Assembly (NCBI GenBank): GCA_029216955.1
Contig: JANAVB010006998.1
Span: forward strand, 248,001 to 312,000
Source: Iris pallida
Lineage: Eukaryota; Streptophyta; Magnoliopsida; Asparagales; Iridaceae
DNA: 64,000 nt
Direction of reading: 5' to 3'
Part shown: one piece after another, positions 11,162-23,535 of the stretch
Position numbering within the stretch: position 1 is the first letter of the stretch
Layout of the letters: every line of letters starts with the position of its first letter
Made by a program: the position numbers and the translations under genes
Notes under the pieces: model-generated
Seen by the model: only the letters and a program-made list of their open reading frames with translations
What the model was told of the DNA's origin: nothing
Database searches by the model: none

Positions 11162-12841
11162 CTATTCTGGGATAGGAAGCGGCTGTAGCAACCCTGCTGG
11201 TCTCTGCTGCTCGGCTTTCACCTGCTGACATACCAGACACTTGGATACAAATCTCGCTATCTCTCTTTTCATGCCATTCCACCAAAAGTACTGCCTGATA
11301 TCTCGATACATCTTCGTTCCTCCTGGATGAATGGAGTAAATAGAACTATGAGCTTCGGACATAACTTCTTGCCGAAGGTCTCCACTCGGTACACAGAGTC
11401 TGTTTCCAAACCTGAGCGTACCATCTTCATGAATCACTAACTCCTTCCTACGGCCTGATTCACACTCCGACCGTAACTTCTGAATCTGTGGATCTCCTGC
11501 TTGTGCTGCCTTTATCCTCTCTACTAAGGTTGACTGAATCTGCATACTGGTCATTCTTCCTATATCCCTTGGCAAAACTACTTCGATTCCCATACTCTGA
11601 AGGTCTTCTAAAATATGCTTCTGCGAGGACAAGAATAAGGCACTGTCTCTCCTACTCAGTGCATCTGTAACTATATTCGCCTTGCCTGGATGATACTGAA
11701 GATCTAAATCAAAATCCTTCAGCAGTTCTAACCATCTTCTTTGCCTCATGTTCAAATCTCGCTGCGTGAATACGTATTTCAAACTCTTATGATCAGTATA
11801 GATCTCTACCCGATCCCCGTATAAATAATGCCTCCACAACTTGAGTGAAAACACCACAGCTGCTAACTCCAAGTCGTGAGTCGGGTAATTCTTCTCATGG
11901 TCTCGAAGCTGCCGCGACGCATATGCTATCACTTTTCCATGCTGCATCAATACACATCCAAGACCCTTCCCTGATGCGTCATAATATACTGTAAAGCCTC
12001 CTGCTCCTACTGGAAGTGTCAAGATCGGGGCTGAGATCAATCTCTTCTTCAATTCTTTAAATGATGCCTGACAGCTAGCTGACCAAACAAACTCTACGTC
12101 CTTGTGCGTCAAACGCGTTAAGGGTGCAGAGATCTTGGCAAAGTCCGCCACGAACCTTCTGTAGTAACCAGCTAATCCTAAGAAACTTCGCACTTCTGCA
12201 ACCGTTCTTGGGACTGGCCAATGCTCTACGACCTCAATCTTCTTCGGATCCACTGACACTTCTGCCCCAGAAATTACATGCCCCAGGAACGAAATGTGAT
12301 CTAACCAGAATTTACACTTGTCGAACTTCGCATAAAGTTGATTCTCTCTCAATGTCTGTAAGACAGTCCTAAGATGTTTCTCATGCTCCTCTTCACTGCT
12401 GGAATAGACAAGAATGTCATATATGAACACCACCACAAATTTATCTAAATACGACAGGAAGATGCGGTTCATTAAATCCATGAATACTACGGGGGCGTTG
12501 GTTAGTCCAAAGGGCATTACTAAAAACTCATAATGCCCATATCTAGATCTGAATGCTGTCTTCGGTATGTCTTGCTCCCGGACCCTTACTTGATAGTATC
12601 CTGACCGAAGATCGATCTTGGAAAAGACGCTGGCCTTACTCAACTGGTCAAACAGGTCATCAATCCTTGGTAGTGGGTACTTATTCTTCACTGTTACTGC
12701 ATTCAGCTTGCGGTAGTCGATGCACATCCTCGTCAACCCATCCTTCTTGGGAACTAAAATCACTGGCGCGGCCCAGGGCGATTTACTGTCTCGGATGAAT
12801 CCCTTAGACTTCAACTCTTCTTCATGTTGATACAACTTATC
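11162..12841 (-). pseudogene. gypsy1 reverse transcriptase, RNase H and integrase zinc-binding region
   Basis: A 557-residue open segment. RT motifs (residues counted from 12835): [11 protein letters not shown] at 36-46, [12 protein letters not shown] with catalytic Asp75, and [12 protein letters not shown] at 104-115. The catalytic box at 137-140 reads FIYD instead of F-x-DD: the first Asp of the pair is Tyr, which should abolish polymerase activity. RNase H residues are Asp286, Glu323, Asp348 and Asp391 (YYDASG, DLELAA, YTDHKSL, DALSRR). The HHCC zinc finger of integrase follows (about 490-545, HPG...CLVCQQVK). An in-frame TAG separates it from gag-protease at 12842-12844, and another ends it before the integrase core. 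Reading frame is otherwise conserved. Confidence 0.92.
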
Positions 12842-13420
12842 CTATTCTGACGGCGATATTCTGTAAACTCTGTCTGCAATAGGCCTCGTCCCAGGGTTCA
12901 ACTCAATGCTAAATTCTACCTCTCTGACTGGGGGTATCCCTGGGAGCTCATCAGGGAAGACGTCGAAAAAACCTTCGACCACTCTCGGAATCTGTCCTGG
13001 CTCTGACACTGCTGCTGAGATGACGCCTCCGGCCTGATTCTTCAAGGTTCGAGTAAAGATGAACTGCTCCATCCCAGGAACGCTGAATATGACCCTACCT
13101 CCTCTACAATCAATTGTCGCATGACTGTCTCTCAACCAGTCCATGCCAAGAACGACATCAAAATTCCCTATAGGGAATTCAATCAATGATGCGGGCAGTA
13201 AATGCCCACACACCTCTACCGGACATGAAAAGCACACTCTGCTAACTTCTACGAGCCCATTGCCGGTGAGTATATCCATCCTCTCCGGCAATGCCTCAAA
13301 CTCTAATCCAATCCGTGTAGCATATTGTACAGAGATGAAAGAATGAGTAGCGCCTGAATCAAATAATGCTACAGCGGGAAATGAGGTGACGAGAATTTTA
13401 CCTGCCACCACGTCGCTAGA
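12842..13420 (-). pseudogene. gypsy1 aspartic protease
   Basis: Part of the 431-residue open segment 12842-14137. The protease active site ALFDSGATHSFIS has Asp260 of that segment. It is followed by the flap-like region and VVLGMDWLRDSHATIDC, as in plant gypsy proteases. It would process the gag-pol precursor. It continues in frame into RT (PGTRPIADRVYRISPSE) but is stopped by TAG at the junction. Confidence 0.9.
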
Positions 13421-14712
13421 TGCTAGAGCCTCTCCCAAGGTCAATGTGAGAGCCTGGCCCCGCGAAGCCCCTTGTTGCGGCCTTCCTCGACCATGCTGTT
13501 GCTGCCTCTGAGGGCCTTCTGCTTCCTGTGCCTGGTGGAACATCTGGGCCTGCGTTGGTAGACGCTGGGCTAGGGGCCTTACTGCTAATACTGGCCCTCC
13601 ACTCGGGGTTGCCACCGGAGCTGGCAATGCTGGAAACTGCTGAGCTGGCCCTCCTGGCCTCTGTATCACAGGACAAGTGGAGATACGGTGGTCTGAACTA
13701 CCACACCTCAAGCATAAGCCATTCGCTGATCGGCACACCTCCTTCGTGTGCCCTGCCTTCCCACAGAATGTACAGCCCTGGGGTGCTCCCTGACGCTGTT
13801 GTTGGTTCCTCGGCTGCTGATGCCGAACTGGCACTGTATTAGTTGACACGGCCGTCCTCCGTGGCGCTCCTGCATCATGAATACGTACACCGGGTGCTGG
13901 TGCCGATGTTCGCTGCATTGCTCCTCCTCCAACCTGGGAATGAGATCTCTTCTGACCTCCTGTCCTCGATGCCAACCTCTGCTGGGTAAGCTCGTGCCTC
14001 CGAGCGGCCGTCAAAACAGCGTCAAACGTCTTGTAGTCGTGTCCTTCCACAAGCTGTAATAGTTCCAAATGAAGTTCCTGCTGGAACCTCATAGCCTTCT
14101 CTGGCTCCATTGCCACATTGCTGGTGCAAAATGGCACAATCTGCAGAACTCTGCTGCATACCCATCTACGGTCTTGCCTGCTTGCTTGAGACTGATAAAC
14201 TTCTGCTAGAGCTCATATCGAGCTACTACGCCAAAATACTTGGCCTTGAATCTGTCACTAAAGGTGGTCCAACGAACAGGGCGTCTTATACCAACTTCTT
14301 CTGATGCCCACCAGTCGCGGGCAAGATCCTGAAGTACTAATTTGACCTGATCAACCTTCTCATCATCTGGAACCTTGGCCGCCACAAGAATGGCTTCAAT
14401 ATCTTGAATCCATGCATCCGCAGTGATGGCATCCTCCGTGCCATCAAAATACCTCGGGTTCAAGCGACGAAACCTTCCTGATGCTCCCGAGTCAGCCCCG
14501 ACACTCCTCTCAAGAGCTAACTGAATCCCTTGGTTCAGCAACACGTTCTGCTCCTGCTGCCGAGTCTGTTGCTGTTGGTGAGTGACAAGAATCCCTCGGA
14601 CGATCTCCAGGAGTGCTACGGCATCTGGTACTGCCGTCGCTGCTGGTGCTGCAGGAGTTCCAATAACCTGCGGCTGTACTGCCTCGGGTCCCACTTCTGC
14701 TCGTGCCTGCAC
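13421..14712 (-). pseudogene. gypsy1 gag (capsid and nucleocapsid)
   Basis: The N-terminal 168-residue segment (14206-14712) has a Q-rich helix (QQQQTRQQEQNVLL) and the capsid start FRRLNPRYFDGTEDAITADAW...DWWAS. It ends at a TAG (14206-14208) where CAG is likely ancestral. After it, the frame reads QKFISLKQAGKTVDGYAAEF and then shifts near 14130 into PEKAMRFQQELH. The nucleocapsid has two CCHC knuckles, CTFCGKAGHTKEVC and CLRCGSSDHRISTC (residues 122-135 and 142-155 of the downstream segment). The N terminus could start upstream of 14712. It packages element RNA in the family; here it is broken by one stop and one frameshift. Confidence 0.9.
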
Positions 14713-14974
14713 TGGAGAAGGTTATCTCCCCTGCTGGTGCCCAGTCGAGCCATGCTCTCGCTGCTCTTCCTCTTGGGCCTTACCCGCTACTGAGAATGAA
14801 GCACCCCTATAGAGAAAGATATAAGATTATCAAGTCCGGACGTAGAAGATTTCGAGGATGCAAGTCAGGTTAGAGATCAAGGCAAGGACAGAGAATTCGA
14901 AACAGAATTTCAAGGGGAACAAGTTTTGATTGAAACTACTAATAATTCGCAATACCCCACAAGTCTGAAAATCA

Positions 14975-14992
14975 GACCTGCATGGGCCACCA
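14975..14992 (-). promoter_or_regulatory. Candidate primer-binding site of gypsy1
   Basis: The minus strand reads TGGTGGCCCATGCAGGTC, 9 bases inside the 5' LTR. It starts with TGG, as a site pairing with a tRNA CCA end would. The same motif is next to the 5' LTRs of A/B, C and E. It is not the usual plant TGGTATCAGAGC (initiator tRNA-Met). Confidence 0.5.
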
Positions 14993-15001
14993 CTAAAACC
15001 T

Positions 15002-17994
15002 TGTCACGCCTCAGTACCAAAATACGGAGACGGACTAGGCCAGCTACTCCATATGAGGTACGTAACGTCATACGGCGATCGTGGCTGTCGAGAGACGAGG
15101 GGGTACATGCTACAATCAAGTCTCCTATGGTCCCACAGAGTTCTATGTCTCAATCAATCAAGTCAAATCAGCAATTAAATGAACATTAAAGATAAAGCAG
15201 TAAGGCGTCCCTGACGTTTCATCAAAATGATCATGAGAGACTAGCTTTATAATTTAGCTATCTCAGAGAGTCAGGAGTACAAAATTATAGACAGCTGCAG
15301 TCTGTTTAATTACAATTATGTACTGACACAAAATATCAAGTAATCCGGCTAACAGGTGCCGGTGGCTAAATGCCGCAAAAGTATAAGCAGGAGTGGTGGA
15401 GAAGAAACCCACTCGAGTCCCCGAACCGCCATGCTCCTAGTATACACCATGGATGTCACGGAGGAAGATCGTGTCCTCTGGCTCTGCTACGAGATCTGGC
15501 CAAACAAAAACCAGCGGGGTCAGCCCCGAATAGCAAGTACCGCCAAAGGGGCACAAGAGTTAAGATTAAAAACCCAGATAATAGAATGACTGATAATTGT
15601 AATACCTATGCTATTATTATAGGGTAGCGCAACATCCTCGAACCCATATGGCACCCTTACAACCAAACAAGGACAAAAGGTGCCGCATGGAGTCGGGACG
15701 TGTCGTACTCTATAACTTTCACATAAGTCAAAAGGTATAAACATTAAAACCTCCTGATCGTGACTTCGGTCGATAGCCTATCGCAGCACAATAACCAACC
15801 CAACAATAAAACAAGAACATGGGTTGGATCATGTGCCATAATAGACCATGTTCCTTAGTCATTCACAGAAGTAGCACTTCACAAACAGAATAAGTCTTCC
15901 GTTCATAACTTCGGTCCACAGCCTATCATAGTACGATATCCAACCCAACAATCAAACAAGAACATGGGTTGGATCACGTACCATGACAGTCCGCTTCCCT
16001 CAGTTATTCGCGGAAGGTAATAGGATACAAGCAAGTCATTTTCACGGCCAATCAAGTCTACGCGTTTCTAGTGGGACGAGGTTATCCTCGCGTCATGTTA
16101 TTAGAAAATCCTCAGATCGTATCTTTCCAGCAAGGCTAGCCAACCCAGGGGTTCGCGAAGACAGGTAGGATTGAGCACAGGTCCCTCGCAAGGCCACCTT
16201 GCCAAAACATATAATATATAGCAGGAATTAATCGGATACAGTCATCCACTCGTTGCAGATGACACAGTATCCGTGGAGACCAGCCGGCACGTCAAGACAA
16301 TATCTCAAGGCGGCTGGTGTAACACGATCTCGGGATTCTGCCCTCCTCATGCATCTAGTATATTTAATTGCCTAGTTTAACCCTAGGTGAAATCTTGGAC
16401 TCTCATGCTGTGGCCTGCATGATTATCCCCCTAAAAGGTCGTACTATAGTACGAGTACCCTAAGTGAGGATCCATGTCAATCAGTATGTCAACATGTGCT
16501 ACCCTCCTTAGTGTAATGCATCATTGCAAGTACGCCACGTGGAGTTACGAGTCATTTTTCGAGCATGAACAAGAACTGGGACATTCAGGTACATGCATCG
16601 GATAGGAACACTTTGTTCTCCGGGGTCACATCAGTGCTCATATCATGCTCGGGACAAAAGGCGTAAGGATATAAAATGGGCATATAATATCTAATAAAAT
16701 ATCAAAAGCATTCGCACAACAAGGCAGCGTGCATGAAAAGTCACGCAAGCTTACACAAGGCAGCGTGCGTAAAAAGTCACACAGGCTTACACAAGGCAGC
16801 GTGCGTGAAAAGTCACGCAGGCTCAAGGAGAGAGCAGCGTGAAAAGTCACGCAAGCTCAAGGAGAGAGCAGCGTGAAAAGTCACGCAGACTCAAGGGAGA
16901 GTGCTGCGTGAAAAGTCACGCAGACTCGAGGGAGAGTGCTGCATAAAAAGTCATGCAGACTCAAGGGGGAGTGCTGCGTGAAAAGTCACGCAGACTCGAG
17001 GGAGAGTGCTGCGTGAAAAGTCACGCAGACTCAAGGGGGAGTGCTGCGTGAAAAGTCACGCAAGCTCCAGGAGAGAGCAGCGTGAAAAGTCACGCAAGCT
17101 CCAGGAGAGAGCAGCGTGAAAAGTCACACAAGCTCAAGGAGAGAGCAGCGTGAAAAGTCACGCAGACTCAAGGGAGAGCAGCGTGAAAAGTCACGCAGAC
17201 TCAAGGGAGAGTGCTGCGTGAAAAGTCACGCAGACTCAAGGGAGAGTGCTGCGTGAAAAGTCACGCAGACTCGAGGGAGAGTGCTTCCAACAGGAAGCGT
17301 GCTCAAACAGGAGCACACTGCTCACTGTCTCCTCCAGACAGCAAGAACACCATGGCTAAACCCAAACTTTAAAACGTCACAAATTGACCATCCGAACTCC
17401 AAATCCGGATTTCCAAAGTTCCATCTTGGGTGAAATAGAATTCTCTTCCACATAGAAGCATCAAAACCCACAAAACCCTAACAAAAATAGATCAAAACCA
17501 TGGAAATTCGTAAATGGTTAAAACTTAGATCTACAAAAATCAAAGCTTCAAAATAGAAATTTCCAAGTTCTAAACTAGTATAGATTGAGGAGAAGAACAT
17601 GTTTTGGCAAATAGTTTTGTAAGAAATCTTTAACAAAATTTATGGATCCTTCTCTTGAGCAAGTTGGTACTTGCCTTGGTTGGTGGAGGAAGTAAATGAG
17701 AGGAAGTAAATGAGAGGAGAGAGAGAGATGAGTTATTATATAGAATCTTGGACCCATGGGTTCATGATGAACCAAAGAGTTCATGATGAACCATGGGTGA
17801 ACCAAGAATAGGTTACCCAAATGAGCCAAAACTGTAGGCCCAAATGCAGAAAATAAATTAGGAAATAATATTTGTCGAATATTTTTGGGAAATGTATGAA
17901 GAAACACTGCATAATAAATATCGTATAAATTCAAGGTAAATATAATTTATCGATTTACGTATTAAAATACGTATTTCAGGATTGGGGAGTGACA
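15002..17994 (-). repeat. gypsy1 5' LTR
   Basis: 2993 bp, near-identical to 6988-9912 and in the same orientation. On the minus strand it lies upstream of gag, so it holds the active promoter: TATA box at 17735-17742, then a CT-rich start region. It ends at 17994, followed by TSD GATAT. Confidence 0.92.
16723..17282. repeat. Hairpin minisatellite in gypsy1 5' LTR, 16 units
   Basis: Same unit as in the other LTR (core CTGCGTGAAAAGTCACGCAG). I count 16 units against 14, which accounts for the 68-bp length difference between the LTRs. Confidence 0.88.
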
Positions 17995-20900
17995 GATATT
18001 GATATATTGTAAATAATAGGAGCTAATTCAGTAATTGACGGACAACCTTCATATCAACAGCCACGCGTATCAAACTGTTTCCATGTTGTAACCCAAATTC
18101 AGTAATTGACGGACAACCTTCATAGAAAGGCTAGCTACACCCATGATCTTTCGTGATGTCCAATTTCTTCATTTTAAGCCTCACCCTCACGACTGCCTCC
18201 TAGTCAACCCCGAGATGCATGAAGGTTCAACAGAAACATGTAGCAACCGCTATCGATAGGGGCTAGTTCCATGAGGCGTTTAGCTATGTGAATTCCTAGA
18301 AGTGTGTACCTGATATTAGCATCATTATTCTATATATAAAATACACAAGATACTCTCATGTACCATTTGACTATTCCTGTATCCAAAGAGTGTAGCTTGA
18401 CCAAACTGCTCCATCTTCCTTCAATGCCAACCTTTGCTGAAATGCCAAAATATGAGAAAATATTATCAAAACCATTAGTAACCAAATAAAGTGACATCAT
18501 AATTGCAACAATGTGCAGCAGACCTGTAAGAATCCCTTGAAAGGTGCCAATCTTGTGCTAGGGCCAAACATATAGCAGTAGGTGTACAAAGTACATAAAC
18601 ATGGATGATAAGATGGAATGGATCCTTATGGAAGTTTAGATCAGTCAAACAAAAGTTTTTTTGATAGGTCACTTCGGCAACATTTCATAATGCAGCTGTA
18701 TATGTGATTAGTATATTTACCTACACTTGGCTAACCACAATATGTCAAAGTACATACTTGGAACTTTAATTCAAACATAATTGTTCAATTAGTGGCAAAT
18801 ATATGTGAATCCTTTTTTGACAGTATTTGGTGACTGCCAAAACTTACCAGAACTCTCCAAATGAATTTTGAAGTTCGAAGAAAGCTCAACTTTTTAGGAT
18901 TGGCCAAATTGGCTCAAACTTCCCAAACAAGGTTGTTGCTGGTCATTCAGTAAACAAGTTAACAATATGAATTATATAGATGAACAACAAATACAAAGCC
19001 AATATGCAAAAATGCATCAAGTCTTCAACAAACAAAAGATTACTATGCATAAAAAATAGAAACTAAAGAAATAAAAGCATATTAACCTAACATAACCTAC
19101 CTAGTCCAATCACATTCTCGAAAAAGAATGTTCCAAAGTTACCAGCTCATATGGAACATATTACATCAAGCTATCATAAAGAATAATAAACTGCCATCAA
19201 GTTGCATGACTTCCAAGGAAATTTTACCTTTTAATTGCCTCGTGTTGTTCGGGACAAGCCCCAACTTCCTGGAAAAAATTTGAGACAAGAGGGTAGATAT
19301 TTAAAGTGTATAACTAGGCTAAATATCCAGCCCAAAACTTAATAATCTTCCTGGAAAGTTTTCATTTGGCTTGGAAGTTGGAAACTGTTAGCTGGACACA
19401 TCCTATATATATCAAAATTAACTGAGTCTCCTTGTTACTCGAATATGAAGAATATACTATGTAGTAAGAATTAATAAAGAGAATTTCTTAGGATTAAAAT
19501 CAAATCTCTTTTGAAGAGATGCTAATAAAGAGCATCGATATTTCACACTGGGTATTGTCTAGCACGTTCAGACACGACACACTCCACTTATTTTAGAGTG
19601 TCCTTGCTTCATAGGCCAGCATTAACAAGGTTAAAAAAAATCTGAAACAGGTCCTCATCTCAAGTTACATACAGAAAGTGTGAAAAAAACTGTATTGTTA
19701 ACTTTTATACACCCTTCTAAATATACCACGATAATTGACCTGTACGATGTTTTATTTTGGAAGCAGAATGTTTTATTTGATAAAGGTAATATACTGCCAA
19801 CCATTTTAATTGATAAAGGTAATAAGACACTCAAGAAGATGCTCCATTTGAATAATCTAAGTGACAAGAAAAAATTGAGTGTAGTATTTCTGATTTACAG
19901 AGGTGAATTGACAGCTATCTGATAGTTGTGATAGGCTTCTTAAATCTAGATCTCTCATGATACTAGTTTCAATTGCAGTTCTAATTTTGGTCATGTGGAA
20001 TGTCTGCCTAGTAACTTTATTTTTTATTATTGGACAGTGCCTCCCAATTCTTAGTGTATTGTCAGGTTCACAAGTGCCTAACGAGTATCAAAAATAGGCC
20101 TCATCATGTCATAGTTATCATAAATTTAGATAGTTTTTCTTAGTCTTATTAGTATATTCTTCATAACCACTAGTGTTTTTCTTAGTCTTATCAGTATGAA
20201 GACAAATATATATATGGAAGTTCCTTATGGTATCCAATATCTATCATGATCCATAATCTTTTCTAGAAATCAATCACAATGATCTCAAATAGACCTTGAT
20301 ACTTTGTAAGCATTATTCTCTATTACTATCTTATGAAACCAATCACACTCATAATATTTCGATAAAAAAACTTATGCCCACACAAATCAACACTGTACCA
20401 GGGAAAAAATATGATGGTATTAAAAGATATCAAATATATTCCATCCTAAATTATCATGTCAAGACAACAACAAGAAAGTTACAGCACTAGAGACAACATA
20501 TGTGTGTATTGACTATTGTGTATATAGACGAAAGAAAACAAACGAAGCAGTCAGCTCAAGGGAGTAGAGAGATCCACTATCGATTCTTCAAAACGTCCAG
20601 CTTTAGTCCAAAATAAAAACATTTTGCATTTTCCAAATCTAATTTCACAAAAAAAAATCCAAAACCAAGACTAGTTCTTCAAAACTCAACTTTCTTTTCA
20701 AAAGGGAAACTTAATAATAAATATAATACAAAAGAAAGAGTTAGAAGAAGCAAATAATAAATATAACACAAAAGGCAGAGTTAGTAAATGTAAGATGCAT
20801 AGAAAACAATAAATATAATGCAAGAGGCCGGAGAAACGATTTGTAATAGTAGTAGCATGATGTCTGGAATCAGCTTATCCATCTCATAACTTGAAAATCA

Positions 20901-21550
20901 AGAACTATATGCAATAATCATCAACAGTATGTGCCATTGCCAGCTTAGTGGACAAAATTAGAATAAGCTGCACTATTTATATGATTTTTTTTAGAGTACA
21001 CACTATTTATATGATACATGTCACAAGTGTATAAAGTAGACATAAATTTAACCTGATCTAAAACTAAATTGATTCATCGATATTCTCATTTTATTATTAG
21101 ACTTTTCTCAGTCATCTCATTAGAGAAAGTAAAAGCTAACAACTTTTTTTTATGATCAAGAAAATCTCAAATAATATATATTGGGACCCTTATATAGGTC
21201 TAGTTCCCTTCTGGATGATAATTGTTAACAAGTTAGACTCAATAACAACAATAATAAAAGTCTTTATCACGTTATAACAAAAACCACATATTCTTCAGTT
21301 AAACACAGGACAATCGATCGGGTTAGAGTTTTACCTTTCAATGGCATCAATTTATTATCTTGTATGAGATATTCAACAGCCAACTAAATTTGTATACAGG
21401 GAAGGGACCTTGGAGTTTTATACAGAAACATTGGAAGGTCTATTAGAATCAACTTGTTTAATATATGCAAAATAAGAAGAATTCAATGGTATCATGAGTC
21501 AAAAAATAGCATAATGTATTATTTCTATATTATATTACTTGTACACTCAC
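17995..21550. other. CACTA interior, no recognisable gene
   Basis: AT-rich sequence between gypsy1 and the ABCC fragment. Near 17995-18150 the motif TTCAGTAATTGACGGACAAC occurs twice and has a third copy on the other side of gypsy1 (near 6900), so gypsy1 landed in a small local repeat. The rest looks intron-like (short ORFs such as 19680-19922 and 20296-20490, no family match). I could not find further ABCC exons here. Confidence 0.5.
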
Positions 21551-22200
21551 CGGAAGCAAACCTAGATCATGTTGCAAAGCAGTCACTTTGATCACATCCT
21601 CATAGTGCAATGGTTGGAAAGGGGATCCAAACAATATGTTGTCCCATACCTGAGTAGAAATGGCCAGCATAGGTAACAAATATTGGTAAATGTATCATTA
21701 AAACTCTCCAACTTAATAGTAGCATTGAATATCCATGGAACTTTGGGGACGTAGGCAACTCTTCCTCAGATTGTAACATTGGCTTTCCTTTCTTGTTTTG
21801 GAGGTGGTTCACCAAGCATTGCCGACATGAGCGACGCTTTTCCTTCTCCAGTGCTTCCAACAATGGCAACCAAGCTACCAACAGGAACATCCAAGCATGG
21901 TCACAACCAAAGGCATAGAGTGACAAAGAATGTTTGATATGTAACTAGAAATAGTCCATAAAACTAAAAACACATGATGCATAATTTTAATAAAGAAAAT
22001 AAAGGGACATGTTGTTGACCTGAAGAACATATTATTGTAACACAGAAGACAAATAATGCCATCATAAGAATATGAATAATATAAGATAGAAGACCTTTGA
22101 ATCCCATGAAAAGTATCCATCTTTGATTGAGATGGCTGGAAGGGTTGGGTCAAGGGGTTGATTTGGCAAAAAGTCAGGAAGACTTCTTGCAATCAATGCT
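21551..22200 (-). pseudogene. Captured fragment of an ABCC (MRP) transporter gene, first nucleotide-binding domain
   Basis: Three exon-like pieces in gene order on the minus strand. Exon a (about 22095-22200) gives PLDPTLPAISIKDGYFSWDSK. Exon b (about 21715-21905) gives [20 protein letters not shown] and SLMSAMLGE, then GRVAYVPKVPWIFNAT. Exon c (21551-21649) gives VWDNILFGSPFQPLHYEDVI, then KVTALQHDLGLLP. These match the segment before Walker A, Walker A itself and the Q-loop region of NBD1 in plant ABCC1/ABCC2-type vacuolar transporters. Introns are kept: exon c is preceded by CTACTCAG and followed by a GTGAGTG donor, so capture was from genomic DNA. It is dead: a TGA in exon b (probably from CGA, before GRVAYVP), Walker A GKT changed to GKA, and no downstream signature motif. 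It is antisense to the presumed CACTA transcript. Confidence 0.87.
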
Positions 22201-22780
22201 AAGAGTTAAAGTAAATGCAATCAAAATACTATTGGGAAATATGTGCCTAAAAGTATAGTAGACATAAAAATGTGCTAAGAGTGAAAGTAAATGCAATCAA
22301 AATAATATTGGGAAATATGTGCCTAAAGTACAGTCAGGAAGACTATCATTAGTAGAAGTTTAGAAAATTGTTTTCTGTAATTTGCAAATGTTGTGTACAT
22401 GTGCATATCCGGAGTATTGGGTCATAATGCTTTATCAATTTCATGAGTTCCTACTATATCAGTGAAAAAGTGTCTGCTGTAGAAATTTAACTCAGTTCTA
22501 TGTGGTGTAATATATTTCATCTTTATATTATACTTTTCGAAATGTGAGCTCTCCTACATATTGCATTAGTCAGTATCAGTTATATGTTTACTGTCAATTA
22601 TATGTTTAGTGTATCAATTATATGTTTATAGTCATTATTAGTTATATGTTTGTTGTATCAGTTGTATCAATTATAGGTTTGGATGCCTGTGAGTATAGGT
22701 ATTAAAGGACAGGTTAGTATATATGGGTGAGTGTTTGAGTGTGCATAACAGAGGAATTGCGGGTTTGCATCAACATATAA

Positions 22781-23002
22781 GAGAGATGGAGGGATGTGTT
22801 AATATATTTTCATGGGTTTGCAGCAACAATGTTACTACCTTGTTTAGTTTATGTTTGAGAGGTAGCCTATATGTCAGGCTATCATGCAGTTGAGAGATGA
22901 AGGGATGTGTTAATATATTTTCATGGGTTTGCAGCAACAATGTTACTACCTTGTTTAGTTTACATTTGAGAGGTAGCCTATATGTTAGGCTATCATGCAG
23001 CT
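22781..23002. repeat. 111-bp tandem duplication in the CACTA interior
   Basis: Two adjacent copies of a unit starting GAGAGATG(G/A)AGGGATGTG and ending GGCTATCATGCAG, with only a few differences. Upstream (22560-22680) is a run of short TCAATTATATGTTT repeats. No coding is recognised; frames open in both copies are chance. Confidence 0.8.
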
Positions 23003-23445
23003 TGCTAGTTGCCAAATGCACTAATATGCATATGTTGTTGCACTCATGTGGGCCATTGATGCTCAAGGCTAGGCTAGAAGATGATTTAACCAGGAAGGAA
23101 AGAAGGAATCAAATATCTTGTAAGTGCATTTGATATTCAATTATACCGTCTACACTATATACTTCTAATGTTACTTATTGAACAATAAAAGCTTAGACCG
23201 AAATAAGCATACAACTAAGAAATCATGGAAAGAAACTCTGCATGCTGTCTGATGTTGATAGTGTAGATAAATTTTTATATCTTGGTCAAACCTTTTACCG
23301 AAAAATGAACCCAAATGTTTAGAACTGTCTATGTACATGGATATTCCTAAACTGTTATTAAATTGACTAATTGGTTTAGTTGGATTAGTTTTCTTCATGC
23401 CTCCTGGATTGTTTCTCTTTGTTATAGTATTTGTTTCTCTTTGTA

Positions 23446-23535
23446 GGTTGCGAGCTGGGGAGCCTACTTGCTGAAGCAGAATGTGCAGACTATGTTCTTT
23501 GCTCCAAGAGCTTTAGATGAAGCTCAAGTATAGTT
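23446..23535 (+). CDS. Possible last exon of the CACTA-borne transcript
   Basis: A strong splice acceptor (TTTGTTTCTCTTTGTAG after a T-rich tract) precedes an open segment VASWGAYLLKQNVQTMFFAP then RALDEAQV and a TAG stop, followed by T-rich sequence. Its place near the right end, plus strand, suits the 3' exon of a gene starting at the left end of the CACTA. I do not recognise the peptide and cannot link it to the first exon. Confidence 0.25.

Larger units (their letters stand above)
6988..17994 (-). mobile_element. gypsy1: full-length Tekay/Del-like Ty3/gypsy element
   Basis: Two LTRs, both starting TGTCACGCC and ending GGGGAGTGACA, flank a minus-strand gag-pol. GATAT precedes the left LTR (6983-6987) and follows the right one (17995-17999), a perfect 5-bp TSD. 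Total length is 11.0 kb. The LTRs differ in length by 68 bp, which two extra units of a tandem hairpin repeat account for. In their last 712 bp I count about 18 differences, 17 of them transitions. That makes it a fairly recent insertion. All coding domains are present, but stops, frameshifts and a changed RT active-site residue make it non-autonomous now. Confidence 0.93.

Noticed and set aside
12124..14812. Plus-strand ORFs across the gypsy1 coding region
   Set aside because: They are shadows of the minus-strand gag-pol frames.
18380..18470. Further captured exon (minus strand, GRWSSLVKLHSLDTG in one frame)
   Set aside because: Short, no convincing splice sites and no family I can name.
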